DNA from: Endobugula sp047636495
Lineage (GTDB): Bacteria > Pseudomonadota > Gammaproteobacteria > Pseudomonadales > Cellvibrionaceae
NCBI GenBank assembly: GCA_047636495.1
Contig: JBLILH010000004.1
Coordinates: forward strand, 62,001 to 126,000
Length of the DNA stretch: 64,000 nt
Direction: 5' to 3'
The notes beneath the pieces were generated by a model. That model was given only the letters and a program-made list of their open reading frames with translations, was not told the DNA's origin and did no database searches. This document shows, in pieces, positions 51,402 to 61,220 of the stretch (within the stretch, counting starts at the first letter, position 1; every line of letters begins with the position of its first letter). The position numbers were made by a program, and so were the translations under genes.

Positions 51402-52763
51402 ATGTCTTACGATTATGATTTATTTGTTATCGGCGCAGGATCCGGTGGAGTGCGTGCAAGCCGTATTGCTGCTGGCTTAGGTGCTAAAGTAGCCGTTGCT
51501 GAAGATCTTTATCTTGGTGGCACTTGTGTCAATGTAGGTTGTGTACCTAAAAAACTCTTTGTTTATGGTTCTCACTTTGCCGAAGAATTTAAAGCCGCAG
51601 CAGGTTTTGGCTGGACAGTAGGTGAGGCTAGCTTTGATTGGCCGACATTACGCGATAATAAAACTAAGGAAGTTGAACGCCTTAACGGTATTTACGATCG
51701 TATGTTGAAAAGCGCAGGCGTAGAAATTATTCATGGCCGAGCTACCATTGTTGATGCACACACGGTTGCCGTTGGTGATCAGCAATATACAGCCGAGCGC
51801 ATATTAGTCGCTGTAGGTGGCTGGCCAATGGTGCCTGAAATATCAGGTAAAGAACATATTATCAGTTCTAACGAAATATTTTACTTAGATGAATTTCCTC
51901 AGCGAGTCATCGTTGTCGGTGGTGGTTATATCGCTGTCGAGTTTGCGGGGATTTTTCGAGGTTACGGTAGTGAAACGCATCTATTATATCGTGGTGACAT
52001 GTTCTTACGCGGTTTCGATGATGATATTAGGGCGTTCACCGCCGAAGAAATGCGTAAAAAAGGGGTTGATTTACGCTTTAATACCAACGTAGATGGCATT
52101 GAAAAACAAGCGGATGGCAGCTTATTAGTGCGTTTAACCGACGGCTCAACGTTAGCAGTCGATGCGATTATGTATGCTACCGGTCGTAACCCTAAAACCG
52201 AAAACTTAGGCTTAGAAAACACGCAAGTGAAGCTAAATGCTAAGGGCAGTATCATTGTTAACGATGATTTCCAAACCGCAGAGCCGTCAATTTATGCCGT
52301 AGGAGATGTTATCGACCGGATGCAACTGACACCCGTTGCGTTAGCCGAAGGAATGGCACTGGCACGTAATCTTTATAGCGACCAAAAAGATAATAAAGTG
52401 GATTATGACTTTATTGCTACGGCGGTATTTTGCCAGCCTAATATTGGTACGGTAGGGTACACAGAGGCGCAAGCGAAAGAAAAATACGACTCGGTGGCAG
52501 TCTATAAATCAGAGTTTAAGCATATGAAACATACCTTGAGTGGCTTAGATGAGCGCACTTTTATGAAGCTATTGGTCGACACCGCCAGTGACAAGGTGGT
52601 GGGTTGCCATATGGTAGGGGCAGATGCTGGGGAGATCGTTCAAGGTTTAGCCGTAGCGATTAAAGCGGGCGCAACGAAGGCGGACTTCGATAGCACTATT
52701 GGTATTCATCCAACAGCGGCTGAAGAGTTTGTCACCATGCGTGAGCCTGCGTATATTCTGTAA
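51402..52763 (+). CDS. gor: Glutathione-disulfide reductase
   Basis: 453 residues. FAD site VIGAGSGGVRASR, redox disulfide GGTCVNVGCVPKK (Cys42, Cys47, the same positions as in E. coli Gor), NAD(P) site GGGYIAVEFAGIFRGYG with Arg downstream (LLYRGDMFLRGFD), indicating NADPH, and C-terminal HPTAAEE. It reduces glutathione disulfide and fits a supporting role for the adjacent glutaredoxin protein, although it is probably a core gene. Confidence 0.95.
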   Translation: MSYDYDLFVIGAGSGGVRASRIAAGLGAKVAVAEDLYLGGTCVNVGCVPKKLFVYGSHFAEEFKAAAGFGWTVGEASFDWPTLRDNKTKEVERLNGIYDRMLKSAGVEIIHGRATIVDAHTVAVGDQQYTAERILVAVGGWPMVPEISGKEHIISSNEIFYLDEFPQRVIVVGGGYIAVEFAGIFRGYGSETHLLYRGDMFLRGFDDDIRAFTAEEMRKKGVDLRFNTNVDGIEKQADGSLLVRLTDGSTLAVDAIMYATGRNPKTENLGLENTQVKLNAKGSIIVNDDFQTAEPSIYAVGDVIDRMQLTPVALAEGMALARNLYSDQKDNKVDYDFIATAVFCQPNIGTVGYTEAQAKEKYDSVAVYKSEFKHMKHTLSGLDERTFMKLLVDTASDKVVGCHMVGADAGEIVQGLAVAIKAGATKADFDSTIGIHPTAAEEFVTMREPAYIL

Positions 52764-52797
52764 TAAAGATGACACTATTTACATTCATTAATGCTAG

Positions 52798-52844
52798 TAA
52801 TGTATTGATTCAATATGATTTTATGAATTACATTATGGTTTTTT
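52798..52844 (+). terminator. Probable terminator after gor
   Basis: TAATGTA (52798-52804) pairs with TACATTA (52829-52835) around a smaller inner dyad. TGG and a run of six T (52839-52844) follow. Confidence 0.45.
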
Positions 52845-52945
52845 AGGGGGGTAAAGTAGTGCTGATAAACATGTGGAAACTTCCGTAAAGCTAAAAAAGG
52901 CCCGCCATTGTCATAAGCTGGGCTTCGGTGCACCACGCTCCCTGT

Positions 52946-52969
52946 GAGACTGAGACTGAGACTGAGACT
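52946..52969. repeat. (GAGACT)4 microsatellite
   Basis: Four perfect head-to-tail GAGACT units in the gap between gor and uspE. Confidence 0.95.
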
Positions 52970-53243
52970 AGAATATCTCTACCCCTTTGGTATAGATAAA
53001 TGACTTGCTCTTGCTTGTCAATCCAGTTTAGCCACTGTTGTTTACTGACGCTTCGTGACGCCTTAGGCTATAAATTTAGTGATTTCCTCAAGGTGGGCCT
53101 GCCGATAAATGTTTTTATTGGGACGGTCACCATCGCGCGGTTACTGATAGGCTGGGATCTATAGATTCTTTCTCATTCCGACAGGCTCCTCGTTGTCTGT
53201 TGCCATAGAAGTTCTTCATAGATACCTGTTACGAGTTATTGAA

Positions 53244-53291
53244 TAGTTATCTAAGTAGTTACCTAAATAGTTACCTAAATAGTTATCGGAA
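53244..53291. repeat. 12-bp tandem repeat (4 units)
   Basis: TAGTTATCTAAG, TAGTTACCTAAA twice, TAGTTATCGGAA. The TAGTTACCT core is the same as in the 11-bp array before cysI (41344), 12 kb away. Confidence 0.92.
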
Positions 53292-53412
53292 TAGGCATCG
53301 AAGAAAGATTAGAAAATCAACACAACTAAGTGCCTATATGAGTGTTAGTAAGCATTATCGATAGATTCAAAAGATACACATTAAAAGCACAGTTCCATAC
53401 GAAAAAACTCAC

Positions 53413-54348
53413 TTATTTTATCGGGCTTTCAAATCCAGCGGGCTTTACTGTGATCACCGATGAATCGATCAATTGCAGTATCGTTTCAGCGGTATTGCCT
53501 ATTAATAAACCAGGAATGCCCGTGCGGGCCACTGTTCCCATGACCACTACGTCAATATTATTGTGTCGGACAAAGTCGGGGATACATTCCTTTGCCGCCC
53601 CTTTTGTTAAATGCGTAGTACAATAATTATCGCTGTAGCGTGCCATTAAATGATCTAGCTGCGTTTGATTAAGTGTCTTTTCTTCGCGTAAAATATCGGA
53701 GATATTTTCCTCCGATACTTTTAAAAAAGGGCTGTTACGCAAGGTATTTTCGCCATACAGTGACCAGCAAGAAATAATGTGCAAATCACTATTTTTCCAA
53801 TGCGCAAGCGAAGTCGCTAAATCCATAATTAGCGTGTTGAGGGCTTTGCCCTCTTCGTTATCTTCTAAGGTTAAGTCAATAGCGGCGAGAACACGCTGAC
53901 ATCCTAGCGCTTGGCCAGGCTTGAGTAACCATACCGGCTGAGGGCATTTACGCATCAAATGGAAATCATCACTATCAAAACTGCCGTTATAATCATTGGC
54001 GACTTTAATCAGTAAATCATGTTTTCCTTGGAGTATCTGTCGTATCGTTTCAATAAAGCGACGACCGGCCAGTACTTTAATCATGACATTAATGTTTTTT
54101 TGTTTAAGCAGCGCCGCGGCTGTTTCAAGTTCGTCGTGTCTCTGTTTTACAAGCATGTCAATCAATTCTGCAGCGCTAATAATACCTTTATATTCTCTAG
54201 TCATGGCAGCAGGTGCATCGATAACGTCCATGAGAGTCAAACGTCCATTGCTTTTCTCAGCAAGAGCGGCGCCTTGGGATATCGCAGAATCATTACTTAG
54301 ATCGACATTACCGTTGACCATAACTAAGATGTTTTTAAAGTTTTTCAT
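53413..54348 (-). CDS. uspE: Tandem universal stress protein, UspE type
   Basis: 311 residues from ATG 54348 (in-frame upstream GTG/ATG not supported). Two Usp domains: NILVMVNGNVDLSNDSAI first, and QRVLAAIDLTLEDNE second. The second has the nucleotide motif GTVARTGIPGLLIGNTAE and ends SSVITVKPAGF, as in UspE. It is about 100 bp after the antiporter operon on the same strand, so it may be its last gene. Confidence 0.9.
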   Translation of the reverse strand: MKNFKNILVMVNGNVDLSNDSAISQGAALAEKSNGRLTLMDVIDAPAAMTREYKGIISAAELIDMLVKQRHDELETAAALLKQKNINVMIKVLAGRRFIETIRQILQGKHDLLIKVANDYNGSFDSDDFHLMRKCPQPVWLLKPGQALGCQRVLAAIDLTLEDNEEGKALNTLIMDLATSLAHWKNSDLHIISCWSLYGENTLRNSPFLKVSEENISDILREEKTLNQTQLDHLMARYSDNYCTTHLTKGAAKECIPDFVRHNNIDVVVMGTVARTGIPGLLIGNTAETILQLIDSSVITVKPAGFESPIK

Positions 54349-54449
54349 ATCATATATTCCTATGTTTACCGTTAATGTTAAAAACCCCACACAGTATTCT
54401 TAATCATAATAGTGTGTTAATTGTTTAAAACTTTACTGTTTTCAATGTG

Positions 54450-57400
54450 TTAACCAAATGCCAACACGCATGTTGTGATCAATAACATGGTGATAAATAT
54501 AATACCCGGATGCGACACATTGATTAATCCGCCGGATATAAGCACTTTTTTCGGCCATAGTGGATAAAATTGACAAGACTGGAAATAATGATATACAGCG
54601 GAGCAGCGACTGCTGATGACTTGACCCGTCTGACAGAAAAATCGTTTCCCGTAATCTGCAACACATTCAAAAACAATCACCAAGTCTCCCGCAGGCACAG
54701 GTTTTATGCGTGCGACAGTGAAGTAAAAATAGCGATGAATGCAAAAGTACAATGCCAGCCCCAAGAGAAATGGCCACAGTGCACTCCACAGCGCGTTACT
54801 CGTCAGCAGCGCTGACAAAAAACCCTGTGCCTGAGGCAGCGGGTATAAGACCCCAAATGAACACAGCAGTAATAGAGTATAAGCTGTGCCTGCTGTCCAG
54901 CTAAGCGGAGAGTCTTTATCAGTGGTTTGCGCTGTTGTTGCACCTGTCGTTGAACTTATTGTCGCGCTGGCATCTCGCATTAAGCGCATAAACCGCACCA
55001 TTAAACAGGTAGTGCCTATTGCCGTTATCGGCAGTGCACTCACTAACCAACTGATATCCGTCACCGATGCCTTGAGTGCTGCTTTTGCCAACGCCCCACT
55101 CGTGAAGGGAAGTCCAGCCAATGCGAGTGCGGGGAGTAAAATACTAAGCCAAACAAGCAGGCCATAGCGTGGGTGAGATAGGTGAGAAGCAAAGCCTACG
55201 CTTAAAAACAATGCGGCTTTAGCCAGACCATGATGGACGGCATACAATATTATAGCGGGCAATAGCAGTGGCCACAGTTGGGGCGCCATCAAGCCTGCGC
55301 CTATGCCCGCAGTAATAATACCCATTTGACTGAGTGTTGAGTAAGCCAGTAGTGTTTTTGGATTGCGTTGCATAACCCCCGCGATAATAGCGAGAAAGGC
55401 CCCCGCTAAACCAAGCGTGATGAAGCTAATGCCAACGTTTACCAAGGCAACTTCACCCAATGGCACAAACTTAATCCAACCTAGCAGACCCGCCTTTACC
55501 ATAATGCCACTGAGCAATGCACTGGCGGGGATAGGCGCGACAGGGTGCGCGCGTGGCAACCATACATGCAGAGAAAATACGCCTGCCTTGACACCGAATC
55601 CAGCCAATAATAAGCCGGAGACCCAACTGGGCTGTGAAGCAATATCGAGCGTGCCTTGGCTTTGATAATCACTACTGATAACCAGCCCCGTCATGCCAGC
55701 GAACAGTAAAATCTCGCCAATAATAGCCCATTGCATATAGGTTTTACCTGCACGCCGTGCTTCGTCAGTCCCGGAGTGAATGACCAAGCCGTAAGCCGAC
55801 AGACTCATTAGCGTAAAAAAAGTAATAAAACCAAACATATCCTGGGCTAGAATCAAACCGAAATTACCACTCATGGCCAGTAACAAGAATAATGTGAAGC
55901 GCACTTTACGTGGATCGTCTCGTAGGTAATCTCGGGCATAGAGACCAGCGACGAGCCACAGCACAGCGGCTAACAATAGAAAAACCTGACCCGTATCATC
56001 GAGACTGATAACACTACCAAAAAATAACCAAGGCAAGACATTTTCACCCTGAGGAAACACGATAGCTGCCACCAAAGCCGGTATCGCAGCCAGTGGGACC
56101 AACCATGGGCCTAATCGTTGCAGGTGTTTTGACAATAGCCACAAAGTGGAGAGCAAAGGAATAACAATAACCCACCACAACATGGGCGCTAGCAGGCTGC
56201 TGTTTGCCAGTTCTACAACGTTTTCAGAGCTATATTCACGAGCGGAAATTAACTTAACCCAGCTCAGTGGGCTAATCGTAGATCCAGCGAACAAACCGAC
56301 TAATAGCGCCAAGCATGCCGTAATAAGAGGGGGGAGCAGCAGCATCCAATGAGTTTCTAGCCAGCTTTTCGGTCGCTCCACTGGCCAGGGGCCTGCTTGG
56401 GGTGTAAACCAGGCGGCATAAAGAATGGGTAATAAATAAAGCGCGTTTAGCAGGCTGCTGATCGCCAAGACGCCAATAACCCAGTAGGCCTCCACCTCCA
56501 ATGCGCCAACACCTAGGTACCATTTCGACACGAATCCGGCTGCGGGGGGTATGCCTATCATGCCCAATACGGCGAGACTGAATGCAGCCATGGTCAATGG
56601 CATGCGTTTACCGACGCCATTCATTTGGCTCACGCTATGAATACCTAAGGTCTCTGCGAGATTACCCGCGCAGAAGAACATGGTGATTTTCATGAGTCCC
56701 TGATGCACCAGATGAACGATACCGCCAATAGTGGCGATAGGGCCGGCGATAGCCGTGCCTAGGGCAATATAAGAGACCTGACTAATGGTTGAATAGGCGA
56801 GCCGCTTTTTTAAATCATCCTGAAATAAAGCTCTCGTGGACGCATAAACAATCGTAAATGACGCTAATCCCGCCAACACCATAGTGAGCCCTAGGTCCCT
56901 TGTAAACTCAATACCATAAACATCATAAACGACGCGCACAATACCAAAGGCTCCCGCTTTCACCACGGCAACTGCATGCAGTAAAGCGCTGACAGGGGCA
57001 GGGGCCGCCATTGCCACCGGTAGCCAACCGTGTAACGGCACTAGCGCAGCTTTGACGCCAAGGCCGGCAATGAGTAACCCGAAGATGATTTGTAAGTGTA
57101 GTGGATCTAAGCCAGATAAATTTTCCAGCACACCTGTCGCGCTAAAGTCTAGGGGCCCCGCCAGTGCTTTCAGCCATGCAACACCGGCAAGTAACAGTGC
57201 GCCGCCAATCATGGTATAGATTAGATAAGTTCGTCCAGCCTTAATGGATGCAGCATTACCCTTATGCACTAGCAATGGGTAAGTGGTTAGCGTCAATAGT
57301 TCATAAAAAATTAAGAAGGTAATTAAATTACCCGCCAGTGCCACCCCGATGGTGGCACTGACACAGAGACTGAAAAAACCAAAAAAGCGGCTGCGATTGG

Positions 57401-57719
57401 GAGATTTTTCAAGATAACCAATGGCATAGATAGTCGTTAAAAGCCAGAGCACACCCGATAGGCTGACGAATAACAAAGATAATGCATCGGCGTGTAATAC
57501 CAGATCCATATTGGGTAGCAACGGTAAACGCGTCTCGAACACCACACCCTGAGAGACACCATAAACCATCACGCCGATCAACATCACACAAGAAAGCGCC
57601 GCCACAAGATTAAACAACGTACGCAAGCCACGGCGATGCTCATCGATTCGAAAAATAATCAATCCTGGGATTAATGCACTTAATATAATTAACAGGGGCA
57701 GGGTATTTTGCCAAGTCAT
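54450..57719 (-). CDS. Fusion of two antiporter-like (NuoL/M/N, MrpA/D) subunits, 1089 aa
   Basis: Two consecutive Proton_antipo_M domains (~75-440 and ~575-930), together about 28-30 membrane helices. First half: TM5 Glu140 (FYELLTLTTYPLLV), TM7 Lys223 (GVKAALVPLHGWLP), Lys344. Second half: Lys711 (GVKAGVFSLHVWLPRAHP), but the TM5 Glu position is Thr636 (FITFFTLMSLSAYGLV). A hydrophilic linker near 935-965 precedes a C-terminal extension with further helices. It overlaps the mrpD-like gene by four bases and is the distal subunit of the Mrp complex. Fusion of separate MrpD and MrpA-N-like units is inferred. Confidence 0.88.
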   Translation of the reverse strand: MTWQNTLPLLIILSALIPGLIIFRIDEHRRGLRTLFNLVAALSCVMLIGVMVYGVSQGVVFETRLPLLPNMDLVLHADALSLLFVSLSGVLWLLTTIYAIGYLEKSPNRSRFFGFFSLCVSATIGVALAGNLITFLIFYELLTLTTYPLLVHKGNAASIKAGRTYLIYTMIGGALLLAGVAWLKALAGPLDFSATGVLENLSGLDPLHLQIIFGLLIAGLGVKAALVPLHGWLPVAMAAPAPVSALLHAVAVVKAGAFGIVRVVYDVYGIEFTRDLGLTMVLAGLASFTIVYASTRALFQDDLKKRLAYSTISQVSYIALGTAIAGPIATIGGIVHLVHQGLMKITMFFCAGNLAETLGIHSVSQMNGVGKRMPLTMAAFSLAVLGMIGIPPAAGFVSKWYLGVGALEVEAYWVIGVLAISSLLNALYLLPILYAAWFTPQAGPWPVERPKSWLETHWMLLLPPLITACLALLVGLFAGSTISPLSWVKLISAREYSSENVVELANSSLLAPMLWWVIVIPLLSTLWLLSKHLQRLGPWLVPLAAIPALVAAIVFPQGENVLPWLFFGSVISLDDTGQVFLLLAAVLWLVAGLYARDYLRDDPRKVRFTLFLLLAMSGNFGLILAQDMFGFITFFTLMSLSAYGLVIHSGTDEARRAGKTYMQWAIIGEILLFAGMTGLVISSDYQSQGTLDIASQPSWVSGLLLAGFGVKAGVFSLHVWLPRAHPVAPIPASALLSGIMVKAGLLGWIKFVPLGEVALVNVGISFITLGLAGAFLAIIAGVMQRNPKTLLAYSTLSQMGIITAGIGAGLMAPQLWPLLLPAIILYAVHHGLAKAALFLSVGFASHLSHPRYGLLVWLSILLPALALAGLPFTSGALAKAALKASVTDISWLVSALPITAIGTTCLMVRFMRLMRDASATISSTTGATTAQTTDKDSPLSWTAGTAYTLLLLCSFGVLYPLPQAQGFLSALLTSNALWSALWPFLLGLALYFCIHRYFYFTVARIKPVPAGDLVIVFECVADYGKRFFCQTGQVISSRCSAVYHYFQSCQFYPLWPKKVLISGGLINVSHPGIIFITMLLITTCVLAFG

Positions 57720-59335
57720 ACATCACCTCCAACATTGACAAGATCAAGTATCAACTCGGCATTAAATCCTAAGACGATGGTGAGTATGGCTAGCAGCATT
57801 GCACACAGCGACATCAGCATGGGCTGATCGTTTATAGTTAGCGGATCGTTAGTCGATGATTGTGGCTCGGTCTGCACTTTCTCGTCGACGTTGATGAAGG
57901 CAATACTCAATACACGAAAGACATACATGGCCGCCATCAACCCCCCACTTAAAATGATGATGACCCACCACCACTGAGCGGTATCAATAGCGACATTGAG
58001 CAGTAACCATTTGGCAATGAATCCGGCACTAGGAGGCAACCCTATCAAGCTGGCGCCAGCAATCGCAAAGGCAAATAAACTCAATGGCATTACCTTGGAT
58101 AAACCTTGTAGTCGGTCAACCTCGTCATGACCCACGGTACGCATAATATTGCCAGCGGCTAGGAACATGGCGGCTTTAGCACAGGCATGAGCCACAATAA
58201 AATAGGCGATTGCGCTAACGGCTGGCCCGTTTAGTCCACTTTCCCGAATGTCTCCAGAAAATAAAAAGAGTGGGAAAAGTAAAAATAAATAGCCCAATTG
58301 AGCGACTGTCGAGTAGGCCACCATTACTTTCAAGCGCTTTGCTCGTAGCGCTTGAATCGAGCCCCAAAAGATAGCCGTCGCGCCCAGCACACCTAACATA
58401 AGCAAACCATAATCTGTGGCAGCGGGGGCGAGAGTGTCGAGCCAAAATCGCGCCAGCAGATAAAATGAAGTTTTCACCACTAGCGCAGACAATATGGCGC
58501 TGACCGGCGCAGGTGCACTGCCATGGGCTAGGGGTAACCAGAAGTGTAGGGGCACTAAAGCGGTTTTTAGTAATAAGCCTGTGGTGATGAGTGCCAGTGC
58601 AGCCCAAGTGATGGCTGTCGGTTCGGCTATCACACTCAGTTGGGCGAGGTCGAGGGTGCCGTAGGCACGATAGAGTAATGCCACGGCGAGCAAATAACAT
58701 AAAGAACCCAACAGCCCAACCAAAAGGTAACGTAGGGCGGCTGTTAGTGAGGCACGGCTGCCGTCCAAGGCAACCAGAGCCACAGCTGCCAAACCGATAA
58801 TTTCCAATGTGACATAGATGTTAAAAATATCACCCGATAAAAATAGACCATTTACTCCCATGATAAGTAGCCACCACAATGGCCAGAACCGAGCCGACTT
58901 GTCTACTAATAAAGGGGCTGATACTGGTGATGGTCGAGGGGCTGCAAGAGGAGCTGACCCAAGATCTACTGTAGAGCGTGGTTCGGAGAAGTAACCGCCA
59001 CTATAAACCGTGAGTACTAAAGTGAGTACTGCCGTCAGAGCGAGCATCAGTGCTGAAAATCCATCGATGGCTAGATCAATGCCAAGGGGCGCACCCCATC
59101 CCCCTAATGCATAGCGCTGATGTTGACTATCGAAACCTGGACTATTGTCGTGCAACCACGAGCCTGACAACCACGCTAATAGTGCGACAACGACAATAAG
59201 TTGTATTGATGCCACAGCAACACTGACCCCGACACGCCAGTTGTGATGTTTTAGCAGTGTTGTCAGAATCGCAGCCAGCAATGGCAGTCCCACCAACAGA
59301 GGTAACAGTGCGTCTACCGTTAGAAAAGAGTCCAT
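57716..59335 (-). CDS. mrpD: Mrp antiporter subunit D-like (NuoM/N family)
   Basis: 539 residues, about 14 membrane helices. TM5 Glu178 (YVTLEIIGLAAVALV) and the TM7 Lys motif LLLKTALVPLHFWLPLAHG are intact, so ion translocation is plausible. A hydrophilic insert at ~118-147 (PRSTVDLGSAPLAAPRPSP) between two helices is unusual. It overlaps mrpC by one base. Confidence 0.9.
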   Translation of the reverse strand: MDSFLTVDALLPLLVGLPLLAAILTTLLKHHNWRVGVSVAVASIQLIVVVALLAWLSGSWLHDNSPGFDSQHQRYALGGWGAPLGIDLAIDGFSALMLALTAVLTLVLTVYSGGYFSEPRSTVDLGSAPLAAPRPSPVSAPLLVDKSARFWPLWWLLIMGVNGLFLSGDIFNIYVTLEIIGLAAVALVALDGSRASLTAALRYLLVGLLGSLCYLLAVALLYRAYGTLDLAQLSVIAEPTAITWAALALITTGLLLKTALVPLHFWLPLAHGSAPAPVSAILSALVVKTSFYLLARFWLDTLAPAATDYGLLMLGVLGATAIFWGSIQALRAKRLKVMVAYSTVAQLGYLFLLFPLFLFSGDIRESGLNGPAVSAIAYFIVAHACAKAAMFLAAGNIMRTVGHDEVDRLQGLSKVMPLSLFAFAIAGASLIGLPPSAGFIAKWLLLNVAIDTAQWWWVIIILSGGLMAAMYVFRVLSIAFINVDEKVQTEPQSSTNDPLTINDQPMLMSLCAMLLAILTIVLGFNAELILDLVNVGGDV

Positions 59336-59631
59336 TAATGACTATCCTCATCAGTAGCTCGACCTAATGTATGAACGCTACTTGCTAAAAATAAGGCGAG
59401 TGCAGTCCCCGCGATAGCGACAACAATACCTGTCAACACCATTGCGTGGAGTACTGGGTCCGGCAAGCTATCAACAGTGCTAGCACTTGCCACTAAAAGC
59501 ATGAACACACCCACGCTCATGATATTGATAGCCAGTATCTTTCTAATAATATGGGGAGCGACAATGAGCCCATATAAACCAATACCAAACAACCCAATAC
59601 TCGCTATGCAGTAGAGTAAATCTTGAGTCAT
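59335..59631 (-). CDS. mrpC: Mrp antiporter subunit C (NuoK family)
   Basis: 98 residues, three membrane helices. IGLYGLIVAPHIIRKILAIN and LPDPVLHAMVLTGIVVAIAGTALAL are the MnhC/NuoK hallmarks (conserved DP-x-x-HAxVLTGIV). It overlaps mrpB by four bases. Confidence 0.93.
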   Translation of the reverse strand: MTQDLLYCIASIGLFGIGLYGLIVAPHIIRKILAINIMSVGVFMLLVASASTVDSLPDPVLHAMVLTGIVVAIAGTALALFLASSVHTLGRATDEDSH

Positions 59632-60464
59632 GGCGCAGGCTCTCTGGTGGATGACGGTAACGTTTTATTGTCGGTTGAGGACGCATTTGACGCAGCGGTC
59701 TGATCAGCTAACGCTGATGGTTGTGACGATATTCCGGCTGTCTGGGTCGCTAGGCTGTTGTATAGCAGAAGTAAAATAGCGGCGATGGATAGTGTTGCAG
59801 CGCTTTCGATTAATAAAATGAGTGGCCCCGCGAGTTCTGTTGGATATTGCAAAATAATCCCTGTCTTAGTGGCCACACCTACGGCGACTCCCATGAAAGT
59901 AATAAGGCCAATCGTGAGTAATAATTTTGCCGTTGCCGATGTAAAACAAAACTGCACTCGCCCCGACAACTGGGCCAGCACGCCCGCACCGGCAAGCAAT
60001 GCGCCAGACTGAAAAGCCCCGCCAGGTAAAGACGCCCCTGTCCACAGCATGTAGCCCGCCATCACAATGATCATCGGTACCAGCCAGCGCAACACCCCCT
60101 CAAGCATAGGATTGGCCTGAGCGTGAGAAACAACAGAGACCAAAGGGCTATCCGATAAAGCCCCTGAACGCGGTAAAATCGCCACTGCGACGATAAGTAG
60201 CACGCCAATTTCGAGTAAAGTATCGTAGCTGCGGAAGTTGAGTAATACCGCTGTTACGGGATTTTCAGCGCCACTCTGTGCGAGTTTTTCCTGGACGATG
60301 GTCGGAAGTGAGACGGGAAGTGAGGACGATGAACTGTCAGTCAATATCAGTACAGCCATCAGTCCGAGACTCAAAACGCCAATCGTTATTGCGCAGAGCA
60401 TTCTGGTCACAATAGGGAATTCGTTGGCGCAATTATTTTCTTCAAAATCAGGGGTTTGGAACAT
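59628..60464 (-). CDS. mrpB: Fused MbhE-like + MrpB subunit
   Basis: 278 residues from ATG 60464. The N-terminal part has an MbhE/MrpA-C-terminal-like segment (NPVTAVLLNFRSYDTLLEIG). The C-terminal part is MnhB (GYMLWTGASLPGGAFQSGALLAGA). A low-complexity Ser/Ala/Thr tail of about 40 residues ends it. In most bacteria the MbhE-like part belongs to MrpA; here it is joined to MrpB. It overlaps the mbhD-like gene by 17 bp. Confidence 0.9.
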   Translation of the reverse strand: MFQTPDFEENNCANEFPIVTRMLCAITIGVLSLGLMAVLILTDSSSSSLPVSLPTIVQEKLAQSGAENPVTAVLLNFRSYDTLLEIGVLLIVAVAILPRSGALSDSPLVSVVSHAQANPMLEGVLRWLVPMIIVMAGYMLWTGASLPGGAFQSGALLAGAGVLAQLSGRVQFCFTSATAKLLLTIGLITFMGVAVGVATKTGIILQYPTELAGPLILLIESAATLSIAAILLLLYNSLATQTAGISSQPSALADQTAASNASSTDNKTLPSSTREPAP

Positions 60465-60819
60465 TGTTGCCTCCACTTTCATTGTGCATGGCTATATCAT
60501 TGATGTCATTGCTTGCTTCACTATCTACTTCACTACCTACTTCACTACCTACTTCATTACCTGAGTCACTATTCACGGGATCAACACTCAACTGCCGCCA
60601 TGTGGCGAGTAACAAAGCACCGGTTAATCCTGCGCCAATGGCAGCTTCGGCGATCGCTAGATCCGGTGCGCCTAATCGTACCCAGGCGATAGTGATCAGT
60701 AAGCCTAAGCTGACAAATAAAACAATGGCCGTAAATAAATTTTTGGTTGTCAGACACAGGCAGGCGAGTGTTAGTGTCCCGATGACAAGGCAGCTATCGA
60801 TAAAAAAATCAAAATACAT
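60448..60819 (-). CDS. MbhD-like subunit (detached MrpA C-terminal piece)
   Basis: 123 residues, three helices. WVRLGAPDLAIAEAAIGAGLTGALLL is the MbhD/MrpA C-terminal signature. The cytoplasmic tail has EVGS/EVDS tetrapeptides from a 12-bp tandem repeat. It is a separate gene, as in archaeal MBH. It overlaps mrpG by 11 bp. Confidence 0.88.
   Translation of the reverse strand: MYFDFFIDSCLVIGTLTLACLCLTTKNLFTAIVLFVSLGLLITIAWVRLGAPDLAIAEAAIGAGLTGALLLATWRQLSVDPVNSDSGNEVGSEVGSEVDSEASNDINDIAMHNESGGNNVPNP
60517..60564. repeat. 12-bp tandem repeat inside mbhD-like gene
   Basis: TTCACTATCTAC, TTCACTACCTAC twice, TTCATTACCTGA, in frame. Encodes the acidic EVGS/EVDS tail on the minus strand. Confidence 0.92.
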
Positions 60820-61207
60820 TGTGCGTACTCCCCGTAGGTGAACTACTGGCGGGTTTCACCGCTGGTCTTATGGTGGATGGTATCGCTAGTCCATGGCCCT
60901 TAGTTGATTGGCTTTCGGCGTCTTTTGATAAATCCCCCACCGCTTGCTGAGCAATGAGATAACAACCCACGGCACCAGCCACCATGACCAATAGCCAGAT
61001 CAATATCAGCTGCACCGCATCGAAAACGGATGCAGTCTGGGGCAATACACCGAATACAATCAAGCCTAAGCCTAGGTTGTCCGCTTTAGTTAACGCATGT
61101 AAACGACAAAAAACATCGGGAAAGCGTAATAGCCCGATGCTGCCAGCTAAAAAGAAAAACAAGCCGCATGTCGTCATAACAATGGTGAATACGTCTAGTA
61201 GGTTCAT
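60809..61207 (-). CDS. mrpG: Mrp antiporter subunit G
   Basis: 132 residues, three helices. GLFFFLAGSIGLLRFPDVFCRLHALTKADNLGLGLIVFG is the MnhG signature. A hydrophilic tail of about 35 residues is longer than usual. It starts 13 bp after mrpF. Confidence 0.93.
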   Translation of the reverse strand: MNLLDVFTIVMTTCGLFFFLAGSIGLLRFPDVFCRLHALTKADNLGLGLIVFGVLPQTASVFDAVQLILIWLLVMVAGAVGCYLIAQQAVGDLSKDAESQSTKGHGLAIPSTIRPAVKPASSSPTGSTHNVF

Positions 61208-61220
61208 AAAGGTAATCGTC

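Larger units (their letters stand above)
52764..53412. other. Gene-poor interval after gor
   Basis: 649 bp. Contents: a probable gor terminator (52798-52844), (GAGACT)4 at 52946-52969, and four 12-bp units at 53244-53291. On the minus strand a short stretch near 53040-53130 reads like a membrane-protein tail (MVTVPIKTFIGRP) but no gene can be reconstructed. Confidence 0.5.

Noticed and set aside
53040..53130. Minus-strand fragment resembling the end of a membrane transporter
   Set aside because: About 20 residues only, no start, no second conserved block; could be chance.
54570..55665. Plus-strand ORFs opposite the Mrp fusion gene (also 56146-56352, 59758-60012, 60984-61274, 62537-63082)
   Set aside because: Antisense to well-recognised membrane proteins; high-GC codon positions create the open frames.
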